Source: JAEEJA01 sp036343175 | GTDB taxonomy: Bacteria > Bacillota > Clostridia > Lachnospirales > Lachnospiraceae | NCBI GenBank assembly: GCA_036343175.1 | Contig: JAZASR010000001.1 | Span: forward strand, 73,969 to 137,968 | Length of the DNA stretch: 64,000 nt | Direction of reading: 5' to 3' | Shown: piece by piece, positions 24,061 to 33,887 of the stretch | Position numbering within the stretch: the first letter of the stretch is position 1 | Layout: the number at the start of each line of letters is the position of its first letter | Notes under the pieces: generated by a model | What the model was told of the DNA's origin: nothing | Databases searched by the model: none | What the model saw: the letters and a program-made list of their open reading frames with translations, nothing else | Made by a program: the position numbers and the translations under genes

Positions 24061-26769
24061 ATGAAGAAGTTTTTATCATGGCTTCTGTCTGCAGCGATCA
24101 TTATCTCCGGCTGGGGAATTTCTTCAGCCGGTTTATTTATTTACAGCTCTGCTGCAGTTCACGGAAGAGATATGACTGAAGTTATAGGCACGATGGAAGG
24201 ACATTGGGATAACTATTTCGGCACGATCGAAGACAATAGGGTGATACAGCTTTCCAACGAGCTCAAGCTTGATCTGGGCATGAAAGTTAAGGCTGAAAGA
24301 TCAGCTGATGAGGGGATCAAAGATCTCCATGTTATTGCCGGATCATCTTATGCTCAGAATATTGCAGGTTCCGCCGGAAAGTATTTTGATGAAAAGGGGG
24401 ACCTGTTCGAGAGTGACCTTGACAGGATCGTAAACTTCAGGGATGGCATCAGCATTTATAAGGCATCCGGCGCAGAGATCCGCGATTTTCTGGAGTGGTC
24501 AGCTTCGAATTATGCTGAGACCGGTAAAAGTATCCTTGTGGACGCAGCCACTAAGGCTGCTGCAGTGATATCTGCTGTCGCAGTGACGTCTGATGCTTTA
24601 GTTTTAGTGACCTCTGATGCTGCAGCTGAAAGAGATGCATCGGAAGCTGCAACTGCAAAGGATGCACCGGAAGCTGCTGACTCTACTCTGCCATCTTCAG
24701 ATCCCTCATCCACATCAGCGGTAGAAAGAATAGTTTCTACAGGTCCTGCCTTTGAGAAGTACACATATGGGAATCCTGAAAATATATTTGACGTAAAAAG
24801 CTTTCCCGGCAGACGCGACCTTGCCGCAAGTCTCGACTATAAGATCACTGGTACAGAGAATTTATATATCTTCGATGGTATAACATATGCGGTAAATACG
24901 TCTGTCCCTGCGAGATTCAGGGCTGACGGCACACTAAAGAATGCCGGCAGTCACAGGATCGTAAATCTTAAGGTCAATGGCACTGCTGTGAGCGATGCCG
25001 ATAATTTTCTTTTTGTTACTGACTTTGATGATGCACAGGAAGGAAGGCCTTCATTCTTTAAGAACAGGATAGAATTTATCCCTCCTGCTGATGTTAAGGA
25101 TTTTGTTGTTTCTGACCTGAAGGATATCAGTTCATTTGGGAATATTAACTCTGAGCCGGACGATAATTTCCTTCTTTATAATGAAGATGGATGTGACTAT
25201 GCGGTATTTACCTCTACAAGGTCAGCAGTCCTTGGGAACCGGGATAAAAGTAAAGTCAAATGGACAAGGCTTTCGACAAATGGCGCTGCATATGCAGGGA
25301 TCTCCAGTGATCCTGCCTTTACGGGGTCTCAGGCGATCCCTGCAACAAGCGGGACTATTGATACCATCGATCGCGATCCTTATATATCTGCATATGCTTT
25401 AAAGGAAGAGGAAGATCCCGCACCGGCTGAGATATGCATTCAGATAAATAATGCCTGCAGGGGAGATACAGTTAAAACACTTCAGGGCAGGTACAGTCTG
25501 AATTCCGATATCTGGAAAAATGCTGCTTCAGAGAAGCTTAAAGGAGACCAGGTCAATGTCGAAGCTGAAGAAAACGGCATTTACAGCATTTTGCTGCAAA
25601 GAGCTGACGGAAGACGCTTCATAAGATACTTAAGGATCAAAAATATCAATGCAAAGGCTCTCAAGACTCCGATAGCTGATGAATATTATAATACAAGTGA
25701 AAATATTACCGGCATAGCATCGCCCGGAGTCATCGTATGTTTCGAATGCCCTGACGGCAAGGTGTATTCAACTGTTGCGGGAAGCAACGGTACATTTAAA
25801 TACGCGCTTCCGGGACAAAAGGCAGGAACAAATATTTATCTGTACGCATCTGAAGAAGACGGCAGCATCAGCCAGAGAAGGGTCGTTTCCGTAAAACGCA
25901 ATGGTCCCAACATGCCGTCGCTTGATCAGATGACCACAAAGACAGTTAATATCACGGGAAATATCAATGATGAAGTGCTGTTCCCGGTCCTTGTGACCGA
26001 TAAGACCGTATACGTGTCCGATAATTCCGGGATCGACTACTATAAGAGCTCTGCAATATATGATGCAAATAAGGAGATCGAAGAGATCCCTATGAATATC
26101 GATGACGATGGGACTCTTTCATTCCAGATCTTAAAAGCCCTGAAGGCCGATGATAAAGCGACCCTCTACACTCTCGATCTCAATTCGCGTGTAAGCCGCG
26201 GGTGTACGGCCAAGGTCGTTCAGACCAAGCCTGCAAAGCCATTCGCATTTCAAAAGGATATAAGCAATAAGAGCAAGAAGACCATTATATATTCTTATGA
26301 GAACGTTCAGATGACGGTTACCTTTAAGGGCAAGACCTATAAGAAAAAGAACGGAACCTATGTAAAAGCCAAAAAGGCTTATAAATATAAATTCAGTATT
26401 AAAAGAACCGATTCAGGCAAGAAGATAAAGGCTTTTGCAGAGAATAACCTCGGCAAGTCGGGTACAAAGTCATTTACAAGGATGGAGCTGGTTCCTGATA
26501 CACCTGAGGTAAATAATGTGTATTCATCCAACAGACGTGTGTCCGGCAAGGTCGATCTGGTCGGCGCCCCTGAAGGTCAGAAGGCAGCTGTATCAAATAC
26601 AAAGACCAAGGTATATGTGGTCCGCAAGGACAAAAAAAAGAAAGCCTCCATTGCGAGCGATGGAAGCTTTTCGTGCACACTCTCCTATGTTAAGAGCGGT
26701 GAGAAGATCGAGGTCTATGCTGAAAATCTCAATGGCAAGAGCATGAGCCGTACCGTGAAGGTAAGGTAG
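24061..26769 (+). CDS. Secreted protein with orphan 5'-nucleotidase C-terminal domain and Ig-like modules
   Basis: A 902-residue exported protein. Residues 1-33 are a signal peptide. About 35-165 and 235-330 resemble the two halves of the C-terminal domain of CpdB/5'-nucleotidases: ISIYKASGAEIRDFLEWSA matches the first half, and HRIVNLKVNGTAVSDADNFL matches the second. A Ser/Ala-rich insert (about 165-235) splits them. No metallophosphatase domain with DxH and GNHE motifs precedes them, so catalysis is not expected. Residues 540-900 contain several beta-sandwich Ig-like modules with Lys/Tyr-rich strands. There is no clear sortase or membrane anchor. It may bind nucleotides or nucleosides at the cell surface; this is inference. 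Confidence 0.65.
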   Translation: MKKFLSWLLSAAIIISGWGISSAGLFIYSSAAVHGRDMTEVIGTMEGHWDNYFGTIEDNRVIQLSNELKLDLGMKVKAERSADEGIKDLHVIAGSSYAQNIAGSAGKYFDEKGDLFESDLDRIVNFRDGISIYKASGAEIRDFLEWSASNYAETGKSILVDAATKAAAVISAVAVTSDALVLVTSDAAAERDASEAATAKDAPEAADSTLPSSDPSSTSAVERIVSTGPAFEKYTYGNPENIFDVKSFPGRRDLAASLDYKITGTENLYIFDGITYAVNTSVPARFRADGTLKNAGSHRIVNLKVNGTAVSDADNFLFVTDFDDAQEGRPSFFKNRIEFIPPADVKDFVVSDLKDISSFGNINSEPDDNFLLYNEDGCDYAVFTSTRSAVLGNRDKSKVKWTRLSTNGAAYAGISSDPAFTGSQAIPATSGTIDTIDRDPYISAYALKEEEDPAPAEICIQINNACRGDTVKTLQGRYSLNSDIWKNAASEKLKGDQVNVEAEENGIYSILLQRADGRRFIRYLRIKNINAKALKTPIADEYYNTSENITGIASPGVIVCFECPDGKVYSTVAGSNGTFKYALPGQKAGTNIYLYASEEDGSISQRRVVSVKRNGPNMPSLDQMTTKTVNITGNINDEVLFPVLVTDKTVYVSDNSGIDYYKSSAIYDANKEIEEIPMNIDDDGTLSFQILKALKADDKATLYTLDLNSRVSRGCTAKVVQTKPAKPFAFQKDISNKSKKTIIYSYENVQMTVTFKGKTYKKKNGTYVKAKKAYKYKFSIKRTDSGKKIKAFAENNLGKSGTKSFTRMELVPDTPEVNNVYSSNRRVSGKVDLVGAPEGQKAAVSNTKTKVYVVRKDKKKKASIASDGSFSCTLSYVKSGEKIEVYAENLNGKSMSRTVKVR

Positions 26770-26790
26770 CAGGAGCATCAAGGCCATAAA

Positions 26791-29043
26791 TCAGTCTGAT
26801 TCCTTAAGGGGGTCATTAAGTGCCTCGGTACCGGGAAGTACGAAGAGGCCGTCTTCTATGATAGAGGTTTCGCTTCCGTCGGCGTGCTTCACTATGATAG
26901 AGCCCAGCTCACTGTATGGAATAGTAATATCAGTATGGCAGTTAAAGTAGGCCTTTGCAGGGTCTGTAGAACGTTTCTTTGAAAAGTCGTTCTCTTTAGC
27001 TGTCATTTTTTTGCCATCAGGATTGTAGGTCACAAGATCCTCTTCATGCGAATAACATGTATCTCCAAGGGCAAAGTGAGGGCCTGTCTTTTCTTCTATG
27101 AGTATGGGCATCATTGATTCGATGCCGTATTTTCTGGCCATGACGTAAGCGGTGGTATTGGTACCGATAGCGAATTCACCAAGGGGCAGGGTGTCGTGGT
27201 TAAAGAGAATATTGCGGGAAATGTAGTCGCGGCCTACCTTCGCATTATTATGACCGTTATCCTCTGGGGCATCTGCAAAATTACTGCATGAATAATCTGT
27301 TACCAGGCCGTCCTTAAGCCATATATTAAGGTCAAGGAACTGAAGCCCGTTCAGATATATATCTGATACATTTAAAAGTCCGGTAGTTCCTTTAAGAACG
27401 GGTGAAGTGAAGACTTCGCCCAGTGGAATATTCACGTCAGCAAGGCAGTTTTCGAAAGCTGTCTCGTGTTCCGGGTCCTCAGGCGTATTAAGCGAGACCC
27501 ATATATCGGTCTTATTACCATTGCGGCCGGTTACATGGGCGGCTGTGCCTTTGTCGAGCTCATCGATCAGCGCCTGCTGGATATCTCTGTATTTGTCATC
27601 AGGAAGGGTATTCAGGGCAATGGTATCCCGGAATATATTCTGATAATCATTTCCGATCTCAGGTACAGGATAGGCTATGATCGTGAAGCTTACCTCTGAT
27701 GACTTTATGTATTTTTCAGTCAGCTCTGAAAGCAGTGATCTGTAGTGAGTGATCTCATAGCGCTGCTCGCGTGTATATGAAACTGCCGTGTCCTTCATGA
27801 CCGGGCTGAATGGCTTCTCACCGAAGATCTCCATGACTGCCGGGCCCGCAAAGGCATGAGCCTCATTCTCATATTTATCATAGGTATTCTTAATGACATC
27901 GAGGCGCCTGTAAAGATAAGCCTTGTCGAGGAAGAGGGCGTCGTCTTCACGGTGGTCATAGTCATATTGAGGATTAGGTGAAGTCGACTTATATCCTATG
28001 GAGATGCCGCGGTTCTTATTTATAAGGTTTGTATAAGCGCGGTATATCGTGACTTCGAGTCCCATGGCATTGAAAAGCTTTATCTCTTCACGCACCAGCC
28101 TTTCGAAACCTATATTATAGCGGATGTTTACTGTCTTCTTTTTCTTAAGGTCTATATTATAGAGCTCGTAGCCCTTCCTGAAGCCATTGACGAATGTTTC
28201 AGCCATGGAGCAGATCTGAGATGCAGAAAGAGAATTCAGGTATTCAGCTGTTTTTACCTCATTAGGACCGATGTGATCACCATACATGTAAAGGAAGGAG
28301 AGATCAGTGAGGTCAGAGTCACAGACGATCTTCTTAATGAATTCCGATTCATCGGAAAGAACATTGATGACGTCGTCCATGTGGCTGGTATCCTCAGAGT
28401 AATGCTCATTCGGCGTCATCTGAGAACGGATGCGGTCAGCCAGCAGTACGTCCGAATAATCGGACACGTAATAGTAGAGGGCGTCCTTTATGAAAAAGAG
28501 ACGGCCGCTTTCCTTAGAACCTGAGCCGCCAGAATTTCCATTTTGATTGCCGGATATATATGTGTATTCGTCCTTAAATGAGATCTCATCAGTATTATCT
28601 TTGACAAGCAGGTCGTGCTCCATGTCGCAGTAGATCTCGATGAAGACCTCCATGAGGGCAGTAAGTCCGAGAATGTTTTTTTCAAATACATAAGGGATCG
28701 AAGACCTTATCTCCGCATAGAGACCGCAGAGGGTCTGGGCTGTCTCCTTATCGGGCATTACCCTGCAGCAGTAGTCGGGGTTTGCGAAGCTCTCCTCATA
28801 GTGCTCCGGAAGAAGCTCATAGTAGAGCTTGGCATTTATTTTCTTAAGAGATTCGAGACTTACAGCATCAAAGTCGGTATCGTAGAGTCTTACAAGATAA
28901 TCAAGCAATGCTGCCGCCCTTTTAAAGAAGTTGTAGTATTCCGGAATGATAGAGTCCCTGTTGCCTGTATCTGTCGCAATGTCATGTATACGGGCACGGG
29001 CAAGATCAAAACGGTTAAGGTAGTCGTCTTTATTGTATATCAT
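26791..29043 (-). CDS. M29-family metallo-aminopeptidase (long form)
   Basis: A 750-residue protein whose C-terminal half carries the M29 aminopeptidase motifs. NIPLGEVFTSPV at about 541 contains one metal-binding Glu, LGEFAIGTN at about 621 the second, and HFALGD at about 656 the His and Asp ligands. M29 enzymes bind two metals and remove N-terminal residues from peptides in the cytosol. Family members are usually near 370-410 residues, so the first 300 residues, helical and without signal, are an extra domain of unknown role. The gene is convergent with the nucleotidase-domain gene. A GGGAA ribosome site lies before the start. Confidence 0.8.
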   Translation of the reverse strand: MIYNKDDYLNRFDLARARIHDIATDTGNRDSIIPEYYNFFKRAAALLDYLVRLYDTDFDAVSLESLKKINAKLYYELLPEHYEESFANPDYCCRVMPDKETAQTLCGLYAEIRSSIPYVFEKNILGLTALMEVFIEIYCDMEHDLLVKDNTDEISFKDEYTYISGNQNGNSGGSGSKESGRLFFIKDALYYYVSDYSDVLLADRIRSQMTPNEHYSEDTSHMDDVINVLSDESEFIKKIVCDSDLTDLSFLYMYGDHIGPNEVKTAEYLNSLSASQICSMAETFVNGFRKGYELYNIDLKKKKTVNIRYNIGFERLVREEIKLFNAMGLEVTIYRAYTNLINKNRGISIGYKSTSPNPQYDYDHREDDALFLDKAYLYRRLDVIKNTYDKYENEAHAFAGPAVMEIFGEKPFSPVMKDTAVSYTREQRYEITHYRSLLSELTEKYIKSSEVSFTIIAYPVPEIGNDYQNIFRDTIALNTLPDDKYRDIQQALIDELDKGTAAHVTGRNGNKTDIWVSLNTPEDPEHETAFENCLADVNIPLGEVFTSPVLKGTTGLLNVSDIYLNGLQFLDLNIWLKDGLVTDYSCSNFADAPEDNGHNNAKVGRDYISRNILFNHDTLPLGEFAIGTNTTAYVMARKYGIESMMPILIEEKTGPHFALGDTCYSHEEDLVTYNPDGKKMTAKENDFSKKRSTDPAKAYFNCHTDITIPYSELGSIIVKHADGSETSIIEDGLFVLPGTEALNDPLKESD

Positions 29044-29383
29044 AGAGTTCCCTTTCTGGATATATTAATGTGGATCTTTGCAGGTCCGGGCGAGTTCGAA
29101 AAAGCCATGGCCAATGAATATTATTTATTATGGACATTTGCAAAGCATTGATATTATAGCATGTATGGGAGTTGATTTACATAGATTTATTTCTGCAGGG
29201 GCTTAAGGGGTGATGAATATATTCAAATCGGTGAAAAAATATTGTAAAATGACGATAATAACATTATAGAAACTTTTCCGCTGAGCAGGGTAAAATGGTG
29301 CCCGGGCAGGAATGTGTTTCTCATGTGGTACTTAAGATTTATATATCAGTTTCCAATAATAATACTATTGAGGAGGTATAAGA
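29044..29383. other. Divergent intergenic region
   Basis: About 340 bases separate the leftward M29 gene from the rightward surface protein. On the minus strand an extended -10 box TGCTATAAT (29153-29161) could drive the peptidase. Upstream of the surface gene there are AT-rich tracts but no consensus -35/-10 pair I would defend. GAGGAGG lies just before the surface gene start. I see no RNA gene or riboswitch. Confidence 0.4.
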
Positions 29384-32300
29384 ATGATAAGAAATTTTAA
29401 AGTTTCCTCTGCATTTGCAAGGGCAACGGCATTCGTACTGGCATTTGCCATGCTTATTACATTTACGCCGGTGGTCCCTGGGGCAGGAAAAGATGCAGAG
29501 GCTGCGGATGGTGATGCTGTATCCAACGTAAAGACAGCAGGCAATATCAAGTTAGGAAGTCCTACTGATTTCGATAAGAATAACTATACTTATAAGTTTG
29601 GCAAGCCTGATGTTGATTTTAGTGCAGGCAGCGGACTTACGATCATTTTGATCCACGTAAACAGCGGATCTTTTACAATATCTTCATTTACTGATGATAA
29701 AATAAAGGATGGCGTAGAAGGTCTTAAGTTCGGAGCTGTAAGTCTTGATTCTAAAAAGTATATTAGTTCCTTAAAAGAGGCAGAGGACAGCAAGCTCACA
29801 TTTTTTTCTATTACTGCCAACAATGAAAATGCCAAGCTGACATCTGCATCAGTAGAAAATCTTATTAAGAATATCACATTTTATCAGACAAAAGGCACGG
29901 CACAGAAGGTATCCGCAGTTGTAAGCGCCGTTGATCTTGATGGTAAGAGCGCCATGGCAGATGATAACGGCAGACTGCATTTCTATGAGTTTGTTCCATA
30001 TTCAGCAAAAGACATCACAGATAAAACAGCATCATGGCAGAATGCCTATGCTGAAGCCAAGACAAAGACATTTAACGGGCTTAAGGGATATCTTGCCACT
30101 ATTACATCTGAAGATGAGCAGAAATTCGTTGTAGCATCTCTTGGAACTAATGAAGGCTGGATCGGCGGTACCAGAATGGTCTATGATCCTGATATTGCAA
30201 AGGATGCTTCAAAGGCGGATGCCGACGGCGATACATATTCCCTTCCTGAAGATGTGGTAGATAAGGGCTTAGACGATGGAGGACTCAGCTATGACACACC
30301 ATACAATAAATTAAATATCTGGTATTGGGTAGACGGGCCTGAAAAAGGAACGCCTTTCTGCTATGGCGTCAATAATTCAGAGGTTACCAGTGATACAAAT
30401 AAGGAATTAAATAAAAATACCTATTTTACCTGGTGCCAGGGTGAACCTAATAATACACGCCAGGATGAATTCTTTGTAACCTATGCTTATCAGGGCCAGG
30501 CAGACGGCAGATGGAATGACTGGTCAAATAAGGCAGTTTATAGTAATGAAAATAACAATACTGGCTGGGGAGCTTCAGGATATTATGTTGAGTACGGCGG
30601 ATATCCTGAAGAAGATAACGATGCGGGCGATGATGATCCTAAGGCACCTATAGCTAAGGATGTCCAGACTATCGACCTTGATAATGCTGATCAGGCTATA
30701 GCTATCCAGATAGCTGTATTTAATGACAAGCACGACAATGTAAAAGAGGAAATGATCCCTACATATGATCAGAACTCTACTACAGTAGGAATAAAAGATA
30801 ATCCTTATAAGGTGATAATTCCATATTCAAGGGATACTGAGACTGCTACCCTCAATGTAACCCATTTTGGTCAGGTTACAGTAGATAAAGTAACATCTGC
30901 AGATGGTAGTAAGACATATAATAAAAAGTCAGATGATGATCCTGATAATTATAAAATTGATCTTAATGTCGGCGACAATCCTGTTGTAGTAAAGACAAAG
31001 CAGACCGTTGATGGTAAAGAGGTAACAAAAGATTATTATGTAACTATTGTAAGATCTGCTAAGGATACACCATTTTCTGTAATTCCTAAGAATCCTGACT
31101 CATCCGATCAGACTAAGGGATTTACGGGTCCAAAGGATGATCCGAACCACACCAATGATTCTGCAAATGAAGATGGCTCAAAGGATTCGTACTTTACGAT
31201 AACAGCAGATAACACAACTAATACCTTGAAGCTTGATCCTGTAGAAGGATTCGATGTTAGTAAGATAACAAAGGTAACATATAAGTCACCGTCTGATTCT
31301 GCAGAGACAGACATCACAAACGGAGATAACAGGTATGACAGGACAACCGGCATAACGACAGTAGATACCACCGGTCTTTCAAAGGATAAGAAGACAGAGG
31401 TCATTTATACAGTAACCGAAAAAGATGGTGATAAGGATATTACGCACAGATATCATTACACTATCGATAAGGAGGGTTTTAACGTAGAAGTCTCTACCTC
31501 TCCTACTCCGGGCGCGGCAGAAGGTCCTCATGATACAGCGGAGGATACCACAAAGAACAGCAATCCGGATACAGATGATATCTACCATCATATAACCATC
31601 ACAGATAATGTTGATACACTTATTGTGAAACCAACAGGAGTTGATATATCGAACATTACAAAGGTCGTTGTAAGCGGGACTTCTGTAAAGACCACAGTAA
31701 AAGATGATAATACCAGTGATAAAACTTATGATGATAAAGATGGCAGTGTAAAAGTTGATGTAAAAGACCTGACAGAAGATAAGACTGAAGAGGTCATTTA
31801 TACTGTTAAAGATTCTGATGGTAATCAGACCAATTACCACTATATCATTGATAAAAAGGTATCTAAGACACCTGATGATGGCAAGGATGATAAATCTGAT
31901 GATACGACCCCTTCGCCGACACCTGGCGGCAATTCTTCACCTTCGTCGACACCTGGCGGCTCTGATTCACCAGCGCCTGCCAGGACAGCAACACCTGGAG
32001 CAGCTGCTACTCCTGCTGCGGTCACACCTCCTTCAACAGGACCTAACGGCATCGCAGATCCTGGCAATGGCGAGAGTACAGGAGATGAGGGCATTACTGT
32101 AACACCTAAGACCACACCTGCTCCAGATGGACAGAATAAGGACTTTACATATGATGTAACCACAAAGAACGATACCATCACGCTTACTCCTGATACTAAT
32201 GTTCCTGCAGATAAGATCACTACTGTTACAGTAACGATAAATGGAAAGCCCGGAGCTTTAGGGACTGACTATACGGCAGATACCAATAAGATAGTCACTG

Positions 32301-33409
32301 TTACAGGACTTAAGAAGGGTACACCGGTCAGCGTTACTTACACAGTTACAGACGGCAGCAATACATTTACATATACCTATAATATTAATAAGATCACCGA
32401 TGACGGCACCACAGGTCTTATAGTTGACGAGGGCACCACTATCGATATCGATAAAATTCCTGAAGGTCAGCTCGACTTAAGCAAGTACATATACGGCGAT
32501 CCGGAAGAGGTTATTTACCATAACTGCTCGCATACCCTTTATGCTATCGATAAGGATGGTCTCATCAGATGCATGAAGCTTAAGAAGAATAAGAAGTTTG
32601 CGGCAGCAACCATTCATATCCTTATCAGGAATAAGGGAAGCAGGACATTCCAGAAGACATATGTGAATATCAGGACTACGAAGGTCACTCCGTTCTCATC
32701 CTACAATCATCTCTTCAAGGATAAGAGAGGTCTGGAGTACGAGGTAAATGGCGAAAACACCTGCCGTGTAAGCGAGAGAAACTATAAGACAAAAAAGAAG
32801 AAGATTATAATTCCAAATACTGTAAAGGATCCTGGGACAGGTAAGGTATATACAGTAAATGAGATCGCCCCTTACGCTTTCCTGCAGAGCATGTACATCC
32901 AGTATGTAAAGATCGGAAAGAATGTCGAGACCATCGGCAATACATCATTTACAGGTATGCAGAAGCTTAAGAAGTTTGTGGTCGCACCGGGCAATAAGTA
33001 CATAAAGACTGCTTCAAAGCGCGGTAAATACGCTCATATTATCCTTTCAAAGGATGGAAAGCACTTACGTGTACTTGCAAATATCAGAGGCTCCATAAAG
33101 ATCCCTGAGTCTGTACAGCAGATAGACGAATATGCATGCGCTACCAACCATATCACGAAGCTTGTGATACCTAAGACCGTAAAGAGGATCGATCCTTGCG
33201 CATTTGCCCACAACAGGGTCATGACAAGCGTAAAGATCTCAAGTAAGTTCCTGATGCCGTTTGAATGTATCTTCGACCGTATGAGAAGCCCTAAGGCAAA
33301 GGTCTATGTACCGAAGAGATATTACAGGTATTATTATAAGGAATTCAAGAAAGCCCATGATGAGGCCGACCCGCAGTTCCCTTCTATGAAGCATCTTAAG
33401 AAGAAATGA
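29384..33409 (+). CDS. Secreted surface protein: C-type lectin domain, novel repeats and BspA-like LRRs
   Basis: A 1341-residue exported protein. Signal peptide at 1-40. A C-type-lectin-like domain spans about 199-405 (WQNAYAEAK, GYLATITSEDEQ, EGWIGG, WCQGEPNN, ADGRWNDW), the fold used for carbohydrate or protein binding. Three copies of a roughly 80-residue beta unit follow at about 613-695, 745-824 and 930-1004; each starts like TLKLDP/TLIVKP/TITLTP and ends in a Y-x-Y-x-I-[DN]-K strand. A Pro/Thr/Ser linker (830-905) separates units two and three. The C-terminal 1157-1285 are BspA-like leucine-rich repeats (VKIGKNVETIGNTSF). There is no LPXTG motif. It is probably an adhesin. Confidence 0.85.
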   Translation: MIRNFKVSSAFARATAFVLAFAMLITFTPVVPGAGKDAEAADGDAVSNVKTAGNIKLGSPTDFDKNNYTYKFGKPDVDFSAGSGLTIILIHVNSGSFTISSFTDDKIKDGVEGLKFGAVSLDSKKYISSLKEAEDSKLTFFSITANNENAKLTSASVENLIKNITFYQTKGTAQKVSAVVSAVDLDGKSAMADDNGRLHFYEFVPYSAKDITDKTASWQNAYAEAKTKTFNGLKGYLATITSEDEQKFVVASLGTNEGWIGGTRMVYDPDIAKDASKADADGDTYSLPEDVVDKGLDDGGLSYDTPYNKLNIWYWVDGPEKGTPFCYGVNNSEVTSDTNKELNKNTYFTWCQGEPNNTRQDEFFVTYAYQGQADGRWNDWSNKAVYSNENNNTGWGASGYYVEYGGYPEEDNDAGDDDPKAPIAKDVQTIDLDNADQAIAIQIAVFNDKHDNVKEEMIPTYDQNSTTVGIKDNPYKVIIPYSRDTETATLNVTHFGQVTVDKVTSADGSKTYNKKSDDDPDNYKIDLNVGDNPVVVKTKQTVDGKEVTKDYYVTIVRSAKDTPFSVIPKNPDSSDQTKGFTGPKDDPNHTNDSANEDGSKDSYFTITADNTTNTLKLDPVEGFDVSKITKVTYKSPSDSAETDITNGDNRYDRTTGITTVDTTGLSKDKKTEVIYTVTEKDGDKDITHRYHYTIDKEGFNVEVSTSPTPGAAEGPHDTAEDTTKNSNPDTDDIYHHITITDNVDTLIVKPTGVDISNITKVVVSGTSVKTTVKDDNTSDKTYDDKDGSVKVDVKDLTEDKTEEVIYTVKDSDGNQTNYHYIIDKKVSKTPDDGKDDKSDDTTPSPTPGGNSSPSSTPGGSDSPAPARTATPGAAATPAAVTPPSTGPNGIADPGNGESTGDEGITVTPKTTPAPDGQNKDFTYDVTTKNDTITLTPDTNVPADKITTVTVTINGKPGALGTDYTADTNKIVTVTGLKKGTPVSVTYTVTDGSNTFTYTYNINKITDDGTTGLIVDEGTTIDIDKIPEGQLDLSKYIYGDPEEVIYHNCSHTLYAIDKDGLIRCMKLKKNKKFAAATIHILIRNKGSRTFQKTYVNIRTTKVTPFSSYNHLFKDKRGLEYEVNGENTCRVSERNYKTKKKKIIIPNTVKDPGTGKVYTVNEIAPYAFLQSMYIQYVKIGKNVETIGNTSFTGMQKLKKFVVAPGNKYIKTASKRGKYAHIILSKDGKHLRVLANIRGSIKIPESVQQIDEYACATNHITKLVIPKTVKRIDPCAFAHNRVMTSVKISSKFLMPFECIFDRMRSPKAKVYVPKRYYRYYYKEFKKAHDEADPQFPSMKHLKKK

Positions 33410-33433
33410 TCTGTAAATAATATTTAGGGTAAA

Positions 33434-33841
33434 AAAAGACCCCCTGTCCGTGATATGTACCGAGAAAACTGGACACATGTTATGACTCGAGGCTAACAGA
33501 TGGATGCCATACTGTATTTTGCAGGAGGCATCCATTTTGCTTTCTTTTGGATCCTGCGATTGTTGTAGTAATCTATATAAGTCCATGTCCTGTTAAAGTT
33601 GCTGTGTTTTAATACTTCAGGACCATTTGCATCTACCGCCCTAGCCCAACGTCTGACTATACTGTGAAAATCCTCTATATTTTTGGATGCCATCTGGACA
33701 TGGTGCCCATTTACCTTGTTTGTAAAGATTAACACACCCCAATTTGAATTCAAAACTATAGCGCATAAAAATACCCTCCTTACTGGTTTTTGTACAGTAA
33801 AGAGGGTACATATCACTGTTTAATCGGACAGGGGATCTTTA
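33434..33841. mobile_element. Deleted IS3-family element with inverted ends
   Basis: CCCCTGTCCGTGATATGTACC (33441-33461) is mirrored at 33804-33834 by GGTACATATCA, nine extra bases, then CGGACAGGGG. The inside (about 340 bases) encodes only the end of an IS3-type integrase on the minus strand, so most of the transposase is deleted. The AAAGA / ATCTTT flanks extend the symmetry. The outer arms could be an older terminator hairpin of the surface protein gene into whose loop the element inserted. Confidence 0.7.
33493..33816 (-). pseudogene. IS3-family transposase (orfB) C-terminal remnant
   Basis: The minus-strand frame ends with the characteristic C-terminus of IS3/IS150-type integrases, a fragment containing YIDYYNNRRIQKK and WMPPAKY. 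The catalytic DDE core is gone. The first 40 codons come from the other end of the element and are joined to the C-terminus by an internal deletion. It cannot be active. Confidence 0.8.
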
Positions 33842-33887
33842 ATTTAACTTATCCTCCTTATCTGATCAGACAAGAGATTTATTGATC

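Noticed and set aside
29260..29345. GC-richer patch upstream of the surface protein considered as a cyclic-di-GMP riboswitch
   Set aside because: The conserved core and tetraloop elements of that class are not present.
31818..32220. Frames opposite and beside the Pro/Thr linker of the surface protein
   Set aside because: Low-complexity shadow frames of the repetitive linker.
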